Under the pieces are notes generated by a model. That model was not told the origin of the DNA. It made no database searches and worked only from the letters and a program-made list of their open reading frames with translations. Shown piece after piece: positions 54,285 to 62,458 of a stretch of DNA of 64,000 nucleotides (the first letter of the stretch is position 1; each line of letters opens with the position of its first letter). The DNA is from Klebsiella variicola (lineage in GTDB: Bacteria > Pseudomonadota > Gammaproteobacteria > Enterobacterales > Enterobacteriaceae): the NCBI RefSeq assembly GCF_000828055.2, contig NZ_CP010523.2, forward strand, positions 4,774,001-4,838,000. Direction: 5' to 3'. The translations under genes were made by a program, and so were the position numbers.

Positions 54285-57200
54285 ATGGCACACTACAACT
54301 TAACGCCGCGCGTCAAAGTGCTGGCAGACCGTTTACTCGCCCAGAAAAGCACGCTGTGCACCGAACATGCCACCACGCTGAACGCTCTTGATGGCGACAT
54401 CGCGGGCGTTCCCGCCGCCGTTAAACCGGCGCGCCGCTTCTATGAACTGATGCGCCAGCTGCCGCTGACCATCAGCGCCGACGAGCTGATCGTCGGTAAC
54501 CAGACCCGTAAACCGCACGGGGCGATTTTCCATGATGAAAGCGCCGCGCATCGCCCATCCGCGTTCCAGTTCCTCAACCTCAACAGCGATCTGGATTCAC
54601 CGGACTACAAACTGGTGGTCGAAAAAGGCGTGCTGGCGATTAAACACCAGTTAGAAGAGAAAACTCGCGCCCTCGGTAGCGCGGTCAGCCGCAGCGGTAT
54701 GGATGAAGTCAATGGCTGCCGCGCCGCCATCTACGCCTGCGACGCCCTGCTGGCGCTGGCGCAAAATCTGGCCAACAGCGCCGAACAGCTGGCGGCAGCG
54801 GAAACCAATGCTTATCGCAAAGCCGAGCTGCTCGACAGCGCGGCCATTCTGCACCACGTTCCGGCCCATCCGGCGCGTAATTTCAAAGAAGCCTGCCAGG
54901 CATTCTATCTGTTCCAGCTGGCGCTACAGCTGGACAACGGCAGCTATGCGGTTAACCCGCAAGGGGCGGATATCGCGCTACTGCCTTACTTCCAACGCGA
55001 TATCAACAGCGGCGCGCTGAATACCCAGCAGGCCTATGAGATCGTGGAGTGCCTGTGGTTCAAGCTGGCGGAACTGAGCGAAGTCCGCGCCGCCTGCGCC
55101 ATTGACGGCTATCCGATGCTCGACGCCATGCTGCGCGGCGCCGCTTTTGACCATGCTGAAGTGAACGAACTCTCGGCGATGTTTATCAGCGCCCAGCGCA
55201 ACCTCAGCGCGCTGAATCTGCCGGTGCGCCTGTTTAGCGGCGTACAGCCGGTCAGCCACGCGCCGTTCGCCGCCTGCGCCGACACGCCGGTGATGGAAGG
55301 CTTAACCCCGCGCATGCAGCGCCTGCGTAACCACTACCTGACGGTACGCCCGAGCGTCTCTATCTATCGCGCGCTGGCCTTTACCGAAGTGGTCAAAGCC
55401 AACCCGGGCATGCCGACCATTCTGCTGCGGGCGAAAGCTTTTCGCCACGCCTGCGAAACCGCGCCGATTCTGATTCAGGACGATGAGCTGATCGTCGGCC
55501 ATCCGTGCGGCAAGCCGCGCGCGGGCGCCTTCTCGCCGGATATCGCCTGGCGCTGGGTGCGCGACGAGCTCGACACCATGAGCACCCGCCCGCAGGATCC
55601 GTTTGAGATCAGCGAAGCAGATAAAAAAACCATTCGCGAAGAGATCGTCCCATTCTGGGAAGGCCGTTCGCTGGATGAGATTTGCGAAGCGCAATACCGT
55701 GAAGCCGGCGTCTGGGCCTTCAGCGGCGAGACCTTCGTCAGCGACCTCTCCTATCACCAGATTAACGGCGGCGGCGATACCTGTCCGGGCTACGACGTGC
55801 TGCTGTTCACCAAAGGGATGAACGGCATTAAAGCCGATGCCGAAGCGCATCTGGCCAGCCTGAGCATGGAAAACCCGGAAGATATCGACCGTATCTACTA
55901 CTACAAAGCGGCGATTGAAACCTGTGAAGGGGTGGTCAACTACGCCCGCCGCATCGCCGCCCACGCCCGCGAACTGGCGGCTAAAGAGCAAAACGCCCAG
56001 CGCCGCGCCGAGTTGCTGACCATCGCCGACGTCAACGAAAACGTGCCGGCCAATCCGCCGAAGACCCTGCAGGAAGCGCTGCAGAGTATCTGGACCGTCG
56101 AATCACTGTTTGAAATCGAAGAGAACCAGACCGGGCTGTCGCTGGGGCGCGTCGACCAGTACTGCTACCCGATGTTCGAAGCCGATATCCGCGAAGGCCG
56201 CCTGACCCACGACAGCGCGCTGGAGCTGCTGCAGGCGTTCATCATCAAATGTGCCGAACTGATGTGGATGTCGAGCGAGCTGGGCGCGAAATATTTCGCG
56301 GGTTATCAGCCGTTTATCAACCTCACCGTTGGCGGCCAGAAACGTAGCGGGGGCGATGCCTGTAACGATCTGACCTATCTGATTATGGACGCCGTGCGCT
56401 TTGTGAAGGTTTACCAGCCGTCGCTGGCCTGCCGTATTCACAACCAGTCGCCGCAGAAATACATGGAAAAAATCGTCGACGTGGTGAAAGCGGGAATGGG
56501 CTTCCCGGCCTGCCACTTCGATGACTCCCACATCAAGATGATGCTGCGCAAAGGCTTCGATTTTGAAGACGCCCGCGATTACTGCCTGATGGGCTGCGTT
56601 GAGCCGCAGAAATCCGGGCGCATCTACCAGTGGACCTCCACCGGCTACACCCAGTGGCCTATCGCTATCGAATTCGTGCTCAACCGCGGGCGGATGGTGC
56701 TGTTCGATAGCTATCAGGGGCTGGATACCGGCGACCTGCGCGACCTGCGCACCTTCGACGAATTCGATGCGGCGGTGAAACAGCAGATCGCCCATATCGT
56801 GCGCCTGTCGGCCATCGGCACCGTCATCAGCCAGCGCGTCCACCGCGATGTGGCGCCGAAGCCGCTGATGTCGTTGCTGGTTGAAGGCTGTATGGAGAGC
56901 GGCAAAGATGTCGCCGCCGGCGGCGCGATGGTCAACCACGGTCCGGGGCTGATTTTCTCCGGTCTGGCGACCTACGTCGACTCGATGGCGGCGATCCGCA
57001 AGCTGGTGTTCGAAGAGAAGAAATACACCCTTGAGCAGATCCGCGATGCGCTGCTGGCCAACTTTGAAGGTTACGAAGCGCTGCGCCGCGACTGCCTGAA
57101 CGCGCCGAAATACGGTAACGACGATAACTACGTCGACCAGTACGCGCTGGATATTACCGAATGGACCGAGAAAGAGTGCCGTAAGTACAAAATGCTCTAC

Positions 57201-57671
57201 TCGACCCTCAGCCACGGCACCCTGTCTATCTCCAACAATACGCCAATCGGCGAGCTGACCAACGCCACGCCGAACGGCCGCCTGGCGTGGATGCCGCTCT
57301 CCGACGGCATCAGCCCGACTCAGGGCGCGGATAAACAAGGCCCGACGGCGATTATCAAGTCGGTCAGCAAGATGAACGTGGAGACCATGAACATCGGTAT
57401 GGTGCACAACTTCAAGTTCCTCAAAGGGCTGCTGGATACCCCGGAAGGTCGCCACGGCTTGATTACCCTGCTGCGTACCGCCTCGATTCTCGGCAATGGC
57501 CAGATGCAGTTCAGCTATGTCGATAACGAAGTGCTGAAGAAGGCGCAGCAGGAGCCGGAGAAATACCGCGACCTGATCGTCCGCGTCGCCGGCTACAGCG
57601 CTTACTTCGTCGAGCTGTGCAAAGAGGTCCAGGACGAGATCATCAGCCGTACGGTGATTGAGAAGTTCTAG
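54285..57671 (+). CDS. cutC: CutC, choline trimethylamine-lyase (long, type II form)
   Basis: This 1128-aa glycyl radical enzyme splits choline to trimethylamine and acetaldehyde. Every choline-lyase residue known from Desulfovibrio CutC is found at a constant shift of +282: Tyr490, Asp498, Phe677, catalytic Cys771 and Glu773 in GCVEP, Thr784, Tyr788, and radical Gly1103 in RVAGYSAYF. The extra N-terminal 280 residues resemble the start of the enzyme itself ([19 protein letters not shown] against [19 protein letters not shown]), a partial internal duplication. The ATG at 54285 follows CTGGAG; the longer upstream frame is cutO-side REP sequence. Confidence 0.97.
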   Translation: MAHYNLTPRVKVLADRLLAQKSTLCTEHATTLNALDGDIAGVPAAVKPARRFYELMRQLPLTISADELIVGNQTRKPHGAIFHDESAAHRPSAFQFLNLNSDLDSPDYKLVVEKGVLAIKHQLEEKTRALGSAVSRSGMDEVNGCRAAIYACDALLALAQNLANSAEQLAAAETNAYRKAELLDSAAILHHVPAHPARNFKEACQAFYLFQLALQLDNGSYAVNPQGADIALLPYFQRDINSGALNTQQAYEIVECLWFKLAELSEVRAACAIDGYPMLDAMLRGAAFDHAEVNELSAMFISAQRNLSALNLPVRLFSGVQPVSHAPFAACADTPVMEGLTPRMQRLRNHYLTVRPSVSIYRALAFTEVVKANPGMPTILLRAKAFRHACETAPILIQDDELIVGHPCGKPRAGAFSPDIAWRWVRDELDTMSTRPQDPFEISEADKKTIREEIVPFWEGRSLDEICEAQYREAGVWAFSGETFVSDLSYHQINGGGDTCPGYDVLLFTKGMNGIKADAEAHLASLSMENPEDIDRIYYYKAAIETCEGVVNYARRIAAHARELAAKEQNAQRRAELLTIADVNENVPANPPKTLQEALQSIWTVESLFEIEENQTGLSLGRVDQYCYPMFEADIREGRLTHDSALELLQAFIIKCAELMWMSSELGAKYFAGYQPFINLTVGGQKRSGGDACNDLTYLIMDAVRFVKVYQPSLACRIHNQSPQKYMEKIVDVVKAGMGFPACHFDDSHIKMMLRKGFDFEDARDYCLMGCVEPQKSGRIYQWTSTGYTQWPIAIEFVLNRGRMVLFDSYQGLDTGDLRDLRTFDEFDAAVKQQIAHIVRLSAIGTVISQRVHRDVAPKPLMSLLVEGCMESGKDVAAGGAMVNHGPGLIFSGLATYVDSMAAIRKLVFEEKKYTLEQIRDALLANFEGYEALRRDCLNAPKYGNDDNYVDQYALDITEWTEKECRKYKMLYSTLSHGTLSISNNTPIGELTNATPNGRLAWMPLSDGISPTQGADKQGPTAIIKSVSKMNVETMNIGMVHNFKFLKGLLDTPEGRHGLITLLRTASILGNGQMQFSYVDNEVLKKAQQEPEKYRDLIVRVAGYSAYFVELCKEVQDEIISRTVIEKF

Positions 57672-57721
57672 TTCTCTTAAAGAGAATTAAATGAGCTGTA
57701 TTTGAGAAATAACCGGAAGTT

Positions 57722-57744
57722 CTCCGTCCCGTAACGGGACGGAG
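57722..57744 (+). promoter_or_regulatory. Perfect hairpin between cutC and cutD
   Basis: Ten-pair stem CTCCGTCCCG / CGGGACGGAG with a TAA loop, 50 bases after the cutC stop and 12 before the cutD start. It is followed by the cutD ribosome-binding site (GGGAGG), not by T residues, so it is more likely an mRNA stability or processing element than a terminator. Confidence 0.65.
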
Positions 57745-57756
57745 CGGGAGGCAAGC

Positions 57757-58704
57757 GTGATCGCAAAACAAGAATTAACGGGCCGAATTTTCAATATCCA
57801 GAAATATTCGATCTATGACGGCGATGGCATTCGCACGCTGGTGTTTTTTAAGGGCTGCAACATTCGCTGCCCGTGGTGCGCCAACCCGGAAGGGCTGAAC
57901 AGCCAGTTCCAGGTGATGTTCTCGCACGACAAATGCATTAACTGCGGCGACTGCGTCAGCGTCTGTCCGGCGGGTATTCATTATCGGGCGGAAGAGAACG
58001 GCGAAATGAAGCACTTCGTCGACCGCAATAAAGACTGCATCGGCTGCCGCAAATGCGAAGAGATTTGCACCCAGAACGCGCTGGACATTATGGGCAAGGA
58101 CGTCACCGTCAGCGAGCTGATGGAGATCATCATGCAGGACTACGACTTCTACATCTCCTCCGGCGGCGGCGTCACCATCGGCGGCGGCGAGATGAGCCTG
58201 CAGACCGATTTTGCCGTCGCCTTATTCAGCGAATGCAAAAAGATGATGATTAACACCGCTGTCGAAACCCAGGGCACCACCCCGCTTGCCAACTACCAGA
58301 AGCTGGCGCCGGTCACCGACACCTTCTTGTTCGACATAAAGCAGATTAACAGCGAACACCACAAAGCGATGCTCGGTATCGGCAACGAAGGGATCCGCCG
58401 CAATCTCGAATGGCTGGTGGATTCCGGTGCCAACGTCATTGTGCGTATGCCGCTCATTCGCGGCTACAACGACTCATTCGACGCCATTACCGGCGCCATT
58501 GATTACGTACAGAAGCTGGCGAAGCGTGGAAATATCCGCCGCATCGACATGCTGCCGTACCACCAGTTGGGACGCAAAAAGTACGAACGCCTGGATATGC
58601 CCTACCCGATTACCCAGGACCCGTCTTATACACCGGACGAACTGGACCGGCTGGAAACCTTCTTCCAGCAATTTGATTTTGATATTCGCTTAGTCCGCCA
58701 TTAA
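57757..58704 (+). CDS. cutD: CutD, choline lyase-activating radical SAM enzyme
   Basis: This 315-aa glycyl-radical-enzyme activase makes the Gly1103 radical on CutC. The radical SAM motif is CNIRCPWC (Cys34, 38, 41). Two inserted ferredoxin clusters follow: Cys60/63/66/70 and Cys94/97/100/104. GGGVTIGGGEM and the C-terminal MLPYHQLGRKKYERL are activase landmarks. The start codon is GTG, preceded by GGGAGG. Confidence 0.96.
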   Translation: MIAKQELTGRIFNIQKYSIYDGDGIRTLVFFKGCNIRCPWCANPEGLNSQFQVMFSHDKCINCGDCVSVCPAGIHYRAEENGEMKHFVDRNKDCIGCRKCEEICTQNALDIMGKDVTVSELMEIIMQDYDFYISSGGGVTIGGGEMSLQTDFAVALFSECKKMMINTAVETQGTTPLANYQKLAPVTDTFLFDIKQINSEHHKAMLGIGNEGIRRNLEWLVDSGANVIVRMPLIRGYNDSFDAITGAIDYVQKLAKRGNIRRIDMLPYHQLGRKKYERLDMPYPITQDPSYTPDELDRLETFFQQFDFDIRLVRH

Positions 58705-58716
58705 CAGGAGCCGACC

Positions 58717-59115
58717 ATGAAAAGTTTAGGCGTAATTGAAACGCGAGGATGGGTCGCCGCCATTCAGGCCGTCGACGCCGCCTGTAAAGCTGCGGGAGTG
58801 ACCTGCATTGGCTATCGCAAACCAGGCTCCGGGCTGGTGAGCGTCTGCTTTGAAGGGGAGATCAGCGCCATCCACACCGCCATTGAACGCGGCGTGGCGG
58901 TCGCAGGCGCCGAGCACACCGTGAAGTCGCTGGTGATTGCCCGCCCGGAGCGCTGCGTGGTTGAAGCGTTAAGCAACCTCAAAGGCAACCCGCCGCGCGA
59001 GCAAAAAAAGGCCGAACCGGTGGTTATCTCCGCCCCGGAACCTATCGTCCCCCCTGCCGCCCCGAACGAAACGGAAGATAAACATCCGGCGCTGAAGAAA
59101 GGGAAGAAGTCATGA
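58717..59115 (+). CDS. cmcE: CmcE, BMC shell protein with C-terminal tail
   Basis: This 132-aa protein has a single BMC domain in residues 1-88 (MKSLGVIETRGWVAAIQAVDAACKAAGV, then SGLVSVCFEGEISAI). A Pro/Ala/Glu-rich tail of about 40 residues ends in a lysine-rich KKGKKS. It is clearly diverged from CmcA-C. The tail could face the lumen or cytosol and bind a partner. It overlaps the pduL-type gene by ATGA. Confidence 0.9.
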   Translation: MKSLGVIETRGWVAAIQAVDAACKAAGVTCIGYRKPGSGLVSVCFEGEISAIHTAIERGVAVAGAEHTVKSLVIARPERCVVEALSNLKGNPPREQKKAEPVVISAPEPIVPPAAPNETEDKHPALKKGKKS

Positions 59116-59732
59116 TCGACACCCTGGTTCGCGAAAAAATCGCCGCCCGCCTGAGCGCAACGGCGCCGGCGATCCCGGTGGGGATCTCCAACCGCCACGT
59201 CCATCTCGCGCAACAGGACGTCGAGGCGTTGTTCGGCAAAGGCTACAGCCTGACGCCGTTTAAACCGCTGCGCCAGCCGGGGCAGTTTGCCGCCCAGGAG
59301 TGCGTGACCGTTGTCGGGCCGAAGGGCTCGCTGACCAACGTCCGTGTCCTCGGGCCGACCCGCCCGGTTTCGCAGCTGGAAGTATCGCGCGCCGACTGTT
59401 TCACGCTCGGGATTAAGGCGCCGGTTCGTGAGTCCGGCCAGCTGGATAATGCCGGTAGCGCGCTGCTGATTGGGCCCGCAGGCCACGTTGAACTCCATTC
59501 GCAGGTGATCTGCGCCTGGCGGCATATTCATATGTCGCCGCAGGACGCGCGCCAGCTCAACGTTAGCAATGGCCAGAAGGTCAGCGTGCGCAGCAACGGC
59601 AAGCGTCAGCTGACTTTCGATGAAGTGGTGGTGCGGGTGCGCGATGACTTCGCGCTGGAGTTTCACATCGATACCGAAGAAGCCAATGCCGCAGGGTTGA
59701 AAAACGGCGCGCAGGTGACGCTCATCGGCTAA
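59112..59732 (+). CDS. pduL: PduL-type phosphotransacylase
   Basis: This 206-aa enzyme converts acetyl-CoA and phosphate to acetyl phosphate and CoA, freeing CoA for CutF. The tandem PduL domains carry the zinc-binding histidines VGISNRHVHLA (about 22) and WRHIHMSPQDA (about 141). A short N-terminal amphipathic helix (MIDTLVREKIAARLS) looks like an encapsulation peptide. In GRM2-type clusters this gene has been called cutH. Confidence 0.92.
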   Translation: MIDTLVREKIAARLSATAPAIPVGISNRHVHLAQQDVEALFGKGYSLTPFKPLRQPGQFAAQECVTVVGPKGSLTNVRVLGPTRPVSQLEVSRADCFTLGIKAPVRESGQLDNAGSALLIGPAGHVELHSQVICAWRHIHMSPQDARQLNVSNGQKVSVRSNGKRQLTFDEVVVRVRDDFALEFHIDTEEANAAGLKNGAQVTLIG

Positions 59733-59744
59733 CGGAGGCTCGCC

Positions 59745-60410
59745 ATGACCGACAAACAGATTGAAGGTTTAGTCGCGCGAATTTTACAGCGCCTGCGCCC
59801 GCCGGTACTGGTGATGGTGACCGCCGCTGACGGCTACCGCACGGCAATCCGCCAGCGCCTGGCAAGCTGCGGCTACCCGCTGCGCCTCGCGCTAGAGGAG
59901 GGTCTCGCCGACGCCGCCGCGTGGCAGGAGGTGGGCGAGATTATCCCGTCATCGGCCTGGCAGGATGCCCTGCCGTCAGCGCCGTGGCGGGCGGTACTGC
60001 TGCCGTTTCTCGATTACCCGCTGGCTTCAGACCTGCTGAACGGCACGCTGCGCAGCCCGCTCGCCCGCTGCGCGCACGAGGCGCTGCTGACGGGGATCCC
60101 GGTGCTGGCGCTGCGCTACCACTGCGATCCGCTCAGCGAACTCAACCAGTTGCGCGGGGCGCAGGCCGACAGCGCCTACGCCGGACATCTGCAGGCCACG
60201 CTGACTCGCCTGGAAGCCTGCGGCGTCTTCCTCGGCACCATGAATGAGCTGCTGACGACGCTGGACGCGCCCACCGCGCCTGCCGCCAGCAGCGAACCGC
60301 GCCGTTATCTCACCGTCACAGACATAGTGAATAATCCGGCGCTGGCGGCGGCCCCGCACGCGCAACTGACCGATGCGGCCATTGATTATTTAAAAAACAG
60401 AAAGATATGA
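59745..60410 (+). CDS. Cut-cluster protein of unknown function with encapsulation-like N-terminus
   Basis: This 221-aa protein has an N-terminal amphipathic helix (TDKQIEGLVARILQRLRPP) like cargo-targeting peptides of BMC enzymes. A Rossmann- or flavoprotein-like core follows (PVLVMVTAADGYRTAIRQRL; WRAVLLPFLDYPLASDLLNG; LTGIPVLALRYHCDP), then a C-terminal segment RRYLTVTDIVNNPALAAAP. I do not recognise a catalytic motif. Its fixed place between pduL and the SMR genes suggests a luminal or shell-bound accessory. Confidence 0.75.
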   Translation: MTDKQIEGLVARILQRLRPPVLVMVTAADGYRTAIRQRLASCGYPLRLALEEGLADAAAWQEVGEIIPSSAWQDALPSAPWRAVLLPFLDYPLASDLLNGTLRSPLARCAHEALLTGIPVLALRYHCDPLSELNQLRGAQADSAYAGHLQATLTRLEACGVFLGTMNELLTTLDAPTAPAASSEPRRYLTVTDIVNNPALAAAPHAQLTDAAIDYLKNRKI

Positions 60411-60441
60411 CCTTACCCAACTATGAACCTGGAGCTTAACG

Positions 60442-60855
60442 ATGTCTTCGAAAACAAAATGCTGGTTATGGATGCTGCTGGTTATCCTCTCCGAAACCTC
60501 GGCAACCTCGACGTTAAAAATGTTCGGTAGCAGCGAAGGCAGCACAAAAATGCTGCTGCTCGTATTGCTGATTGCGCTCTATTGCACCTGCTATTACTCG
60601 CTCTCAAGGGCGGTGAAAGATATTCCGGTCGGTCTCGCATACGCCACCTGGTCCGGCACCGGTATCCTGGTGGTCTCGACGCTGGGAATGGCGTTTTACG
60701 GCCAGCACCCGGATACCGCCGCCATCATCGGCATGGCGGTGATCGCCAGCGGCATCGTTATCATGAACCTGTTCTCGAAGATGGGTTCGGAAGAGAGTGA
60801 AGAGCCCGCACCCGCCGCGCCAGTCGCCTCCATGGATAAGAACATCGCTAACTAA
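60442..60855 (+). CDS. SMR-family transporter subunit, long form
   Basis: This 137-aa inner-membrane protein has four helices and the SMR membrane glutamate in LVILSETSATSTLKM (Glu18), then DIPVGLAYATWSGTG. A Pro/Ala/Glu-rich cytoplasmic tail extends past the usual length of 105-110. With the next gene it makes a paired SMR system. A substrate in choline or trimethylamine handling is inferred from context. Confidence 0.88.
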   Translation: MSSKTKCWLWMLLVILSETSATSTLKMFGSSEGSTKMLLLVLLIALYCTCYYSLSRAVKDIPVGLAYATWSGTGILVVSTLGMAFYGQHPDTAAIIGMAVIASGIVIMNLFSKMGSEESEEPAPAAPVASMDKNIAN

Positions 60856-60872
60856 CAGGAAAGGAATACCCT

Positions 60873-61202
60873 ATGTTTAATCTCGGATTTTTATGGCTGG
60901 CGCTGTCTATCGGCTCCGAAATCACCGGCACCTCGATGATCAAAAAAACCAACGGCTTCAGCAAACTGGCGCCTTCGGTGCTGGTGGTCTGCGCCTACGG
61001 CCTGTGTTACTTCGCCCTCACCCGCGCGATGAGCACCATTCCGGTGGGCGTAGCCTACTCGCTGTGGTGCGGCTTCGGTATCGTCGGCGTGACGATTTGC
61101 TCCATGATCCTCTATAAGCAGAAACCGGACCTGGCGGCCATTATCGCCATGGCGCTGATTATCTCCGGCGGCGTGATCATGAACGTCTTCTCGACCATGT
61201 AA
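60873..61202 (+). CDS. SMR-family transporter subunit, short form
   Basis: This 109-aa inner-membrane protein has four helices, the conserved glutamate in LALSIGSEITGTSMIKK (Glu16) and STIPVGVAYSLWCGFG. It lies 17 bases after the other SMR gene, an arrangement typical of heterodimeric pumps for quaternary or aromatic cations. It is the last gene of the cut cluster. Confidence 0.88.
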   Translation: MFNLGFLWLALSIGSEITGTSMIKKTNGFSKLAPSVLVVCAYGLCYFALTRAMSTIPVGVAYSLWCGFGIVGVTICSMILYKQKPDLAAIIAMALIISGGVIMNVFSTM

Positions 61203-61207
61203 TACGA

Positions 61208-61224
61208 GGCGGGTTTACCCCGCC
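61208..61224 (+). terminator. Hairpin at the end of the cut cluster
   Basis: Stem GGCGGG / CCCGCC with a TTTAC loop right after the last SMR stop codon. There is no T-run, so some read-through into the trpS leader is possible. Confidence 0.5.
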
Positions 61225-61248
61225 GTGATTTCGTGGCAGGATAAAAAG

Positions 61249-61302
61249 ATGAACAGAAACGTTATCGTTACCTATCCCCGTCGTTGGTGGCTGCCTGCAT
61301 AA
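61249..61302 (+). CDS. Leader peptide with tandem Trp codons (attenuator of trpS paralogue)
   Basis: The 17-residue frame MNRNVIVTYPRRWWLPA carries two adjacent TGG codons at 61285-61290 and ends at TAA 61302. CAGGA lies seven bases before the ATG. Its position before a complete set of competing hairpins and a tryptophanyl-tRNA synthetase gene is that of TrpL, although the sequence is unlike TrpL. Confidence 0.83.
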   Translation: MNRNVIVTYPRRWWLPA

Positions 61303-61361
61303 CAGGCGGTACGATACACGTTTCCATTTTCAAAGCCGCCGGAAGGCGGCTTTGGTGTTTT
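61291..61361 (+). promoter_or_regulatory. trp-type transcription attenuator
   Basis: Four segments can be drawn. Segment 1 CTGCCTG (61291-61297) pairs with segment 2 CAGGCGG (61303-61309). Segment 2 can instead pair through GGCGG with CCGCC in segment 3 (61332-61340). Segments 3 and 4 form the terminator AAAGCCGCC-GGAA-GGCGGCTTT (61332-61353), followed by GGTGTTTTC. A ribosome stalled on the TGG pair would cover segment 1, free segment 2 and prevent termination, so low charged tRNA-Trp should raise expression of the downstream gene. Confidence 0.82.
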
Positions 61362-61402
61362 CAGGACGTCTTTCGGCTGAACAGTCTGATAAGGAGTCCC
61401 TG

Positions 61403-62410
61403 ATGAACCATTCGCAAACCATCCTCACTGGCGACCGGCCGACCGGCCAGCTGCACCTTGGCCACTACGTCGGCTCGCTACGCCAGCGCGTCGCGCTGCA
61501 GCACGACCACCAGCAGTTTATCCTGATCGCCGACCTGCAAGGGCTCACCGATAACGGCAGCAACCCACAAAAAATCAGCCACCATATCCTCGAAGTCATG
61601 GCCGATTATCTGGCCGTCGGCATCGACCCCAGGCTCACCACTATTTGCCTGCAGTCCGCTCTGCCCGCGCTGGCGGAGCTCAGCGCGCTGTATATGAATA
61701 TCGTCACCGTCGCCCGCGTGGAACGTAATCCGACGGTCAAAAATGAGATTGCCCAAAAGGGATTCGCCCGTTCGCTGCCAGTGGGCTTTCTTGCCTATCC
61801 GATTAGCCAGGCGGCCGATATCACCGCCTTCAAGGCCGAACTGGTGCCGGTGGGTGACGATCAGCTACCGATGATTGAGCAGACCAACGAGATCGTCCAC
61901 AAGATGAATAGCCTCACCGGCGAGCCGGTGCTGCGCCACTGTAAGGCGCTACTCAGCGAAGTGAGCCGCCTGCCGGGCGTCGACGGTAATGCCAAAATGT
62001 CGAAATCGCTGGGCAACACGCTGACGTTATCGGCCAGTGAAGAGGAGATCCACCGCGCGGTCAGCGCGATGTATACCGACCCGACGCACCTGAGAGTCAG
62101 CGATCCGGGGCATGTCGACGGCAACGTGGTGTTCACCTATCTCGACGCTTTCCATAGCGATAAGGCGCTGGTGGCAGAGATGAAAGCCCACTATCAGCGC
62201 GGCGGGCTGGGCGATCGCCAGTGTAAGAATGAACTGGAAACCTGCCTGCAGGCGCTACTGGCGCCAATCCGCGAACGCCGGGCTACCTATATTCAGGATA
62301 AAGGGATGCTGCTTGAGCTGCTGCGTCAGGGCAGCGAACGCGCCCACCAGCTCACGCAGCAGACGCTGCATGAAGTGAAGCGCGGGCTGGGGCTGCCGGT
62401 GCTGTTCTGA
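61403..62410 (+). CDS. trpS: Tryptophanyl-tRNA synthetase paralogue
   Basis: This 335-aa class I synthetase has the HIGH-type motif GQLHLGHYVGS near residue 15, ADLQGLTDN, the GDDQLPMIEQTNEI tRNA/adenylate region and the KMSKS-type motif NAKMSKSLGN near 198. The ATG at 61403 follows AAGGAG; the longer TTG-initiated frame runs into the terminator. The housekeeping trpS of enterobacteria lies elsewhere, so this is probably a second copy. An inhibitor-tolerant or stress-induced role is plausible. Confidence 0.9.
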   Translation: MNHSQTILTGDRPTGQLHLGHYVGSLRQRVALQHDHQQFILIADLQGLTDNGSNPQKISHHILEVMADYLAVGIDPRLTTICLQSALPALAELSALYMNIVTVARVERNPTVKNEIAQKGFARSLPVGFLAYPISQAADITAFKAELVPVGDDQLPMIEQTNEIVHKMNSLTGEPVLRHCKALLSEVSRLPGVDGNAKMSKSLGNTLTLSASEEEIHRAVSAMYTDPTHLRVSDPGHVDGNVVFTYLDAFHSDKALVAEMKAHYQRGGLGDRQCKNELETCLQALLAPIRERRATYIQDKGMLLELLRQGSERAHQLTQQTLHEVKRGLGLPVLF

Positions 62411-62417
62411 GTTTCAG

Positions 62418-62456
62418 AGCCCTTCCCCGGTCGCGCTACGCTTACCGGGGCTACGG
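62418..62456. repeat. REP unit between trpS paralogue and dosC-like gene
   Basis: CCTTCCCCGGTCGCGCTACGC...ACCGGGGCTACGG palindrome between converging genes. Confidence 0.78.
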
Positions 62457-62458
62457 TT

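Noticed and set aside
56103..57455. Minus-strand frame of 450 codons opposite cutC
   Set aside because: Antisense shadow; cutC residues in this stretch are verified against known active-site positions.
57722..57744. Hairpin after cutC as a Rho-independent terminator
   Set aside because: No T-run follows, and the next gene in the pathway begins 12 bases later in the same direction.
61249..61361. T-box riboswitch before the trpS paralogue
   Set aside because: T-boxes are essentially a Gram-positive device and no T-box sequence or specifier loop is seen; a leader peptide with a TGG pair explains the region fully.
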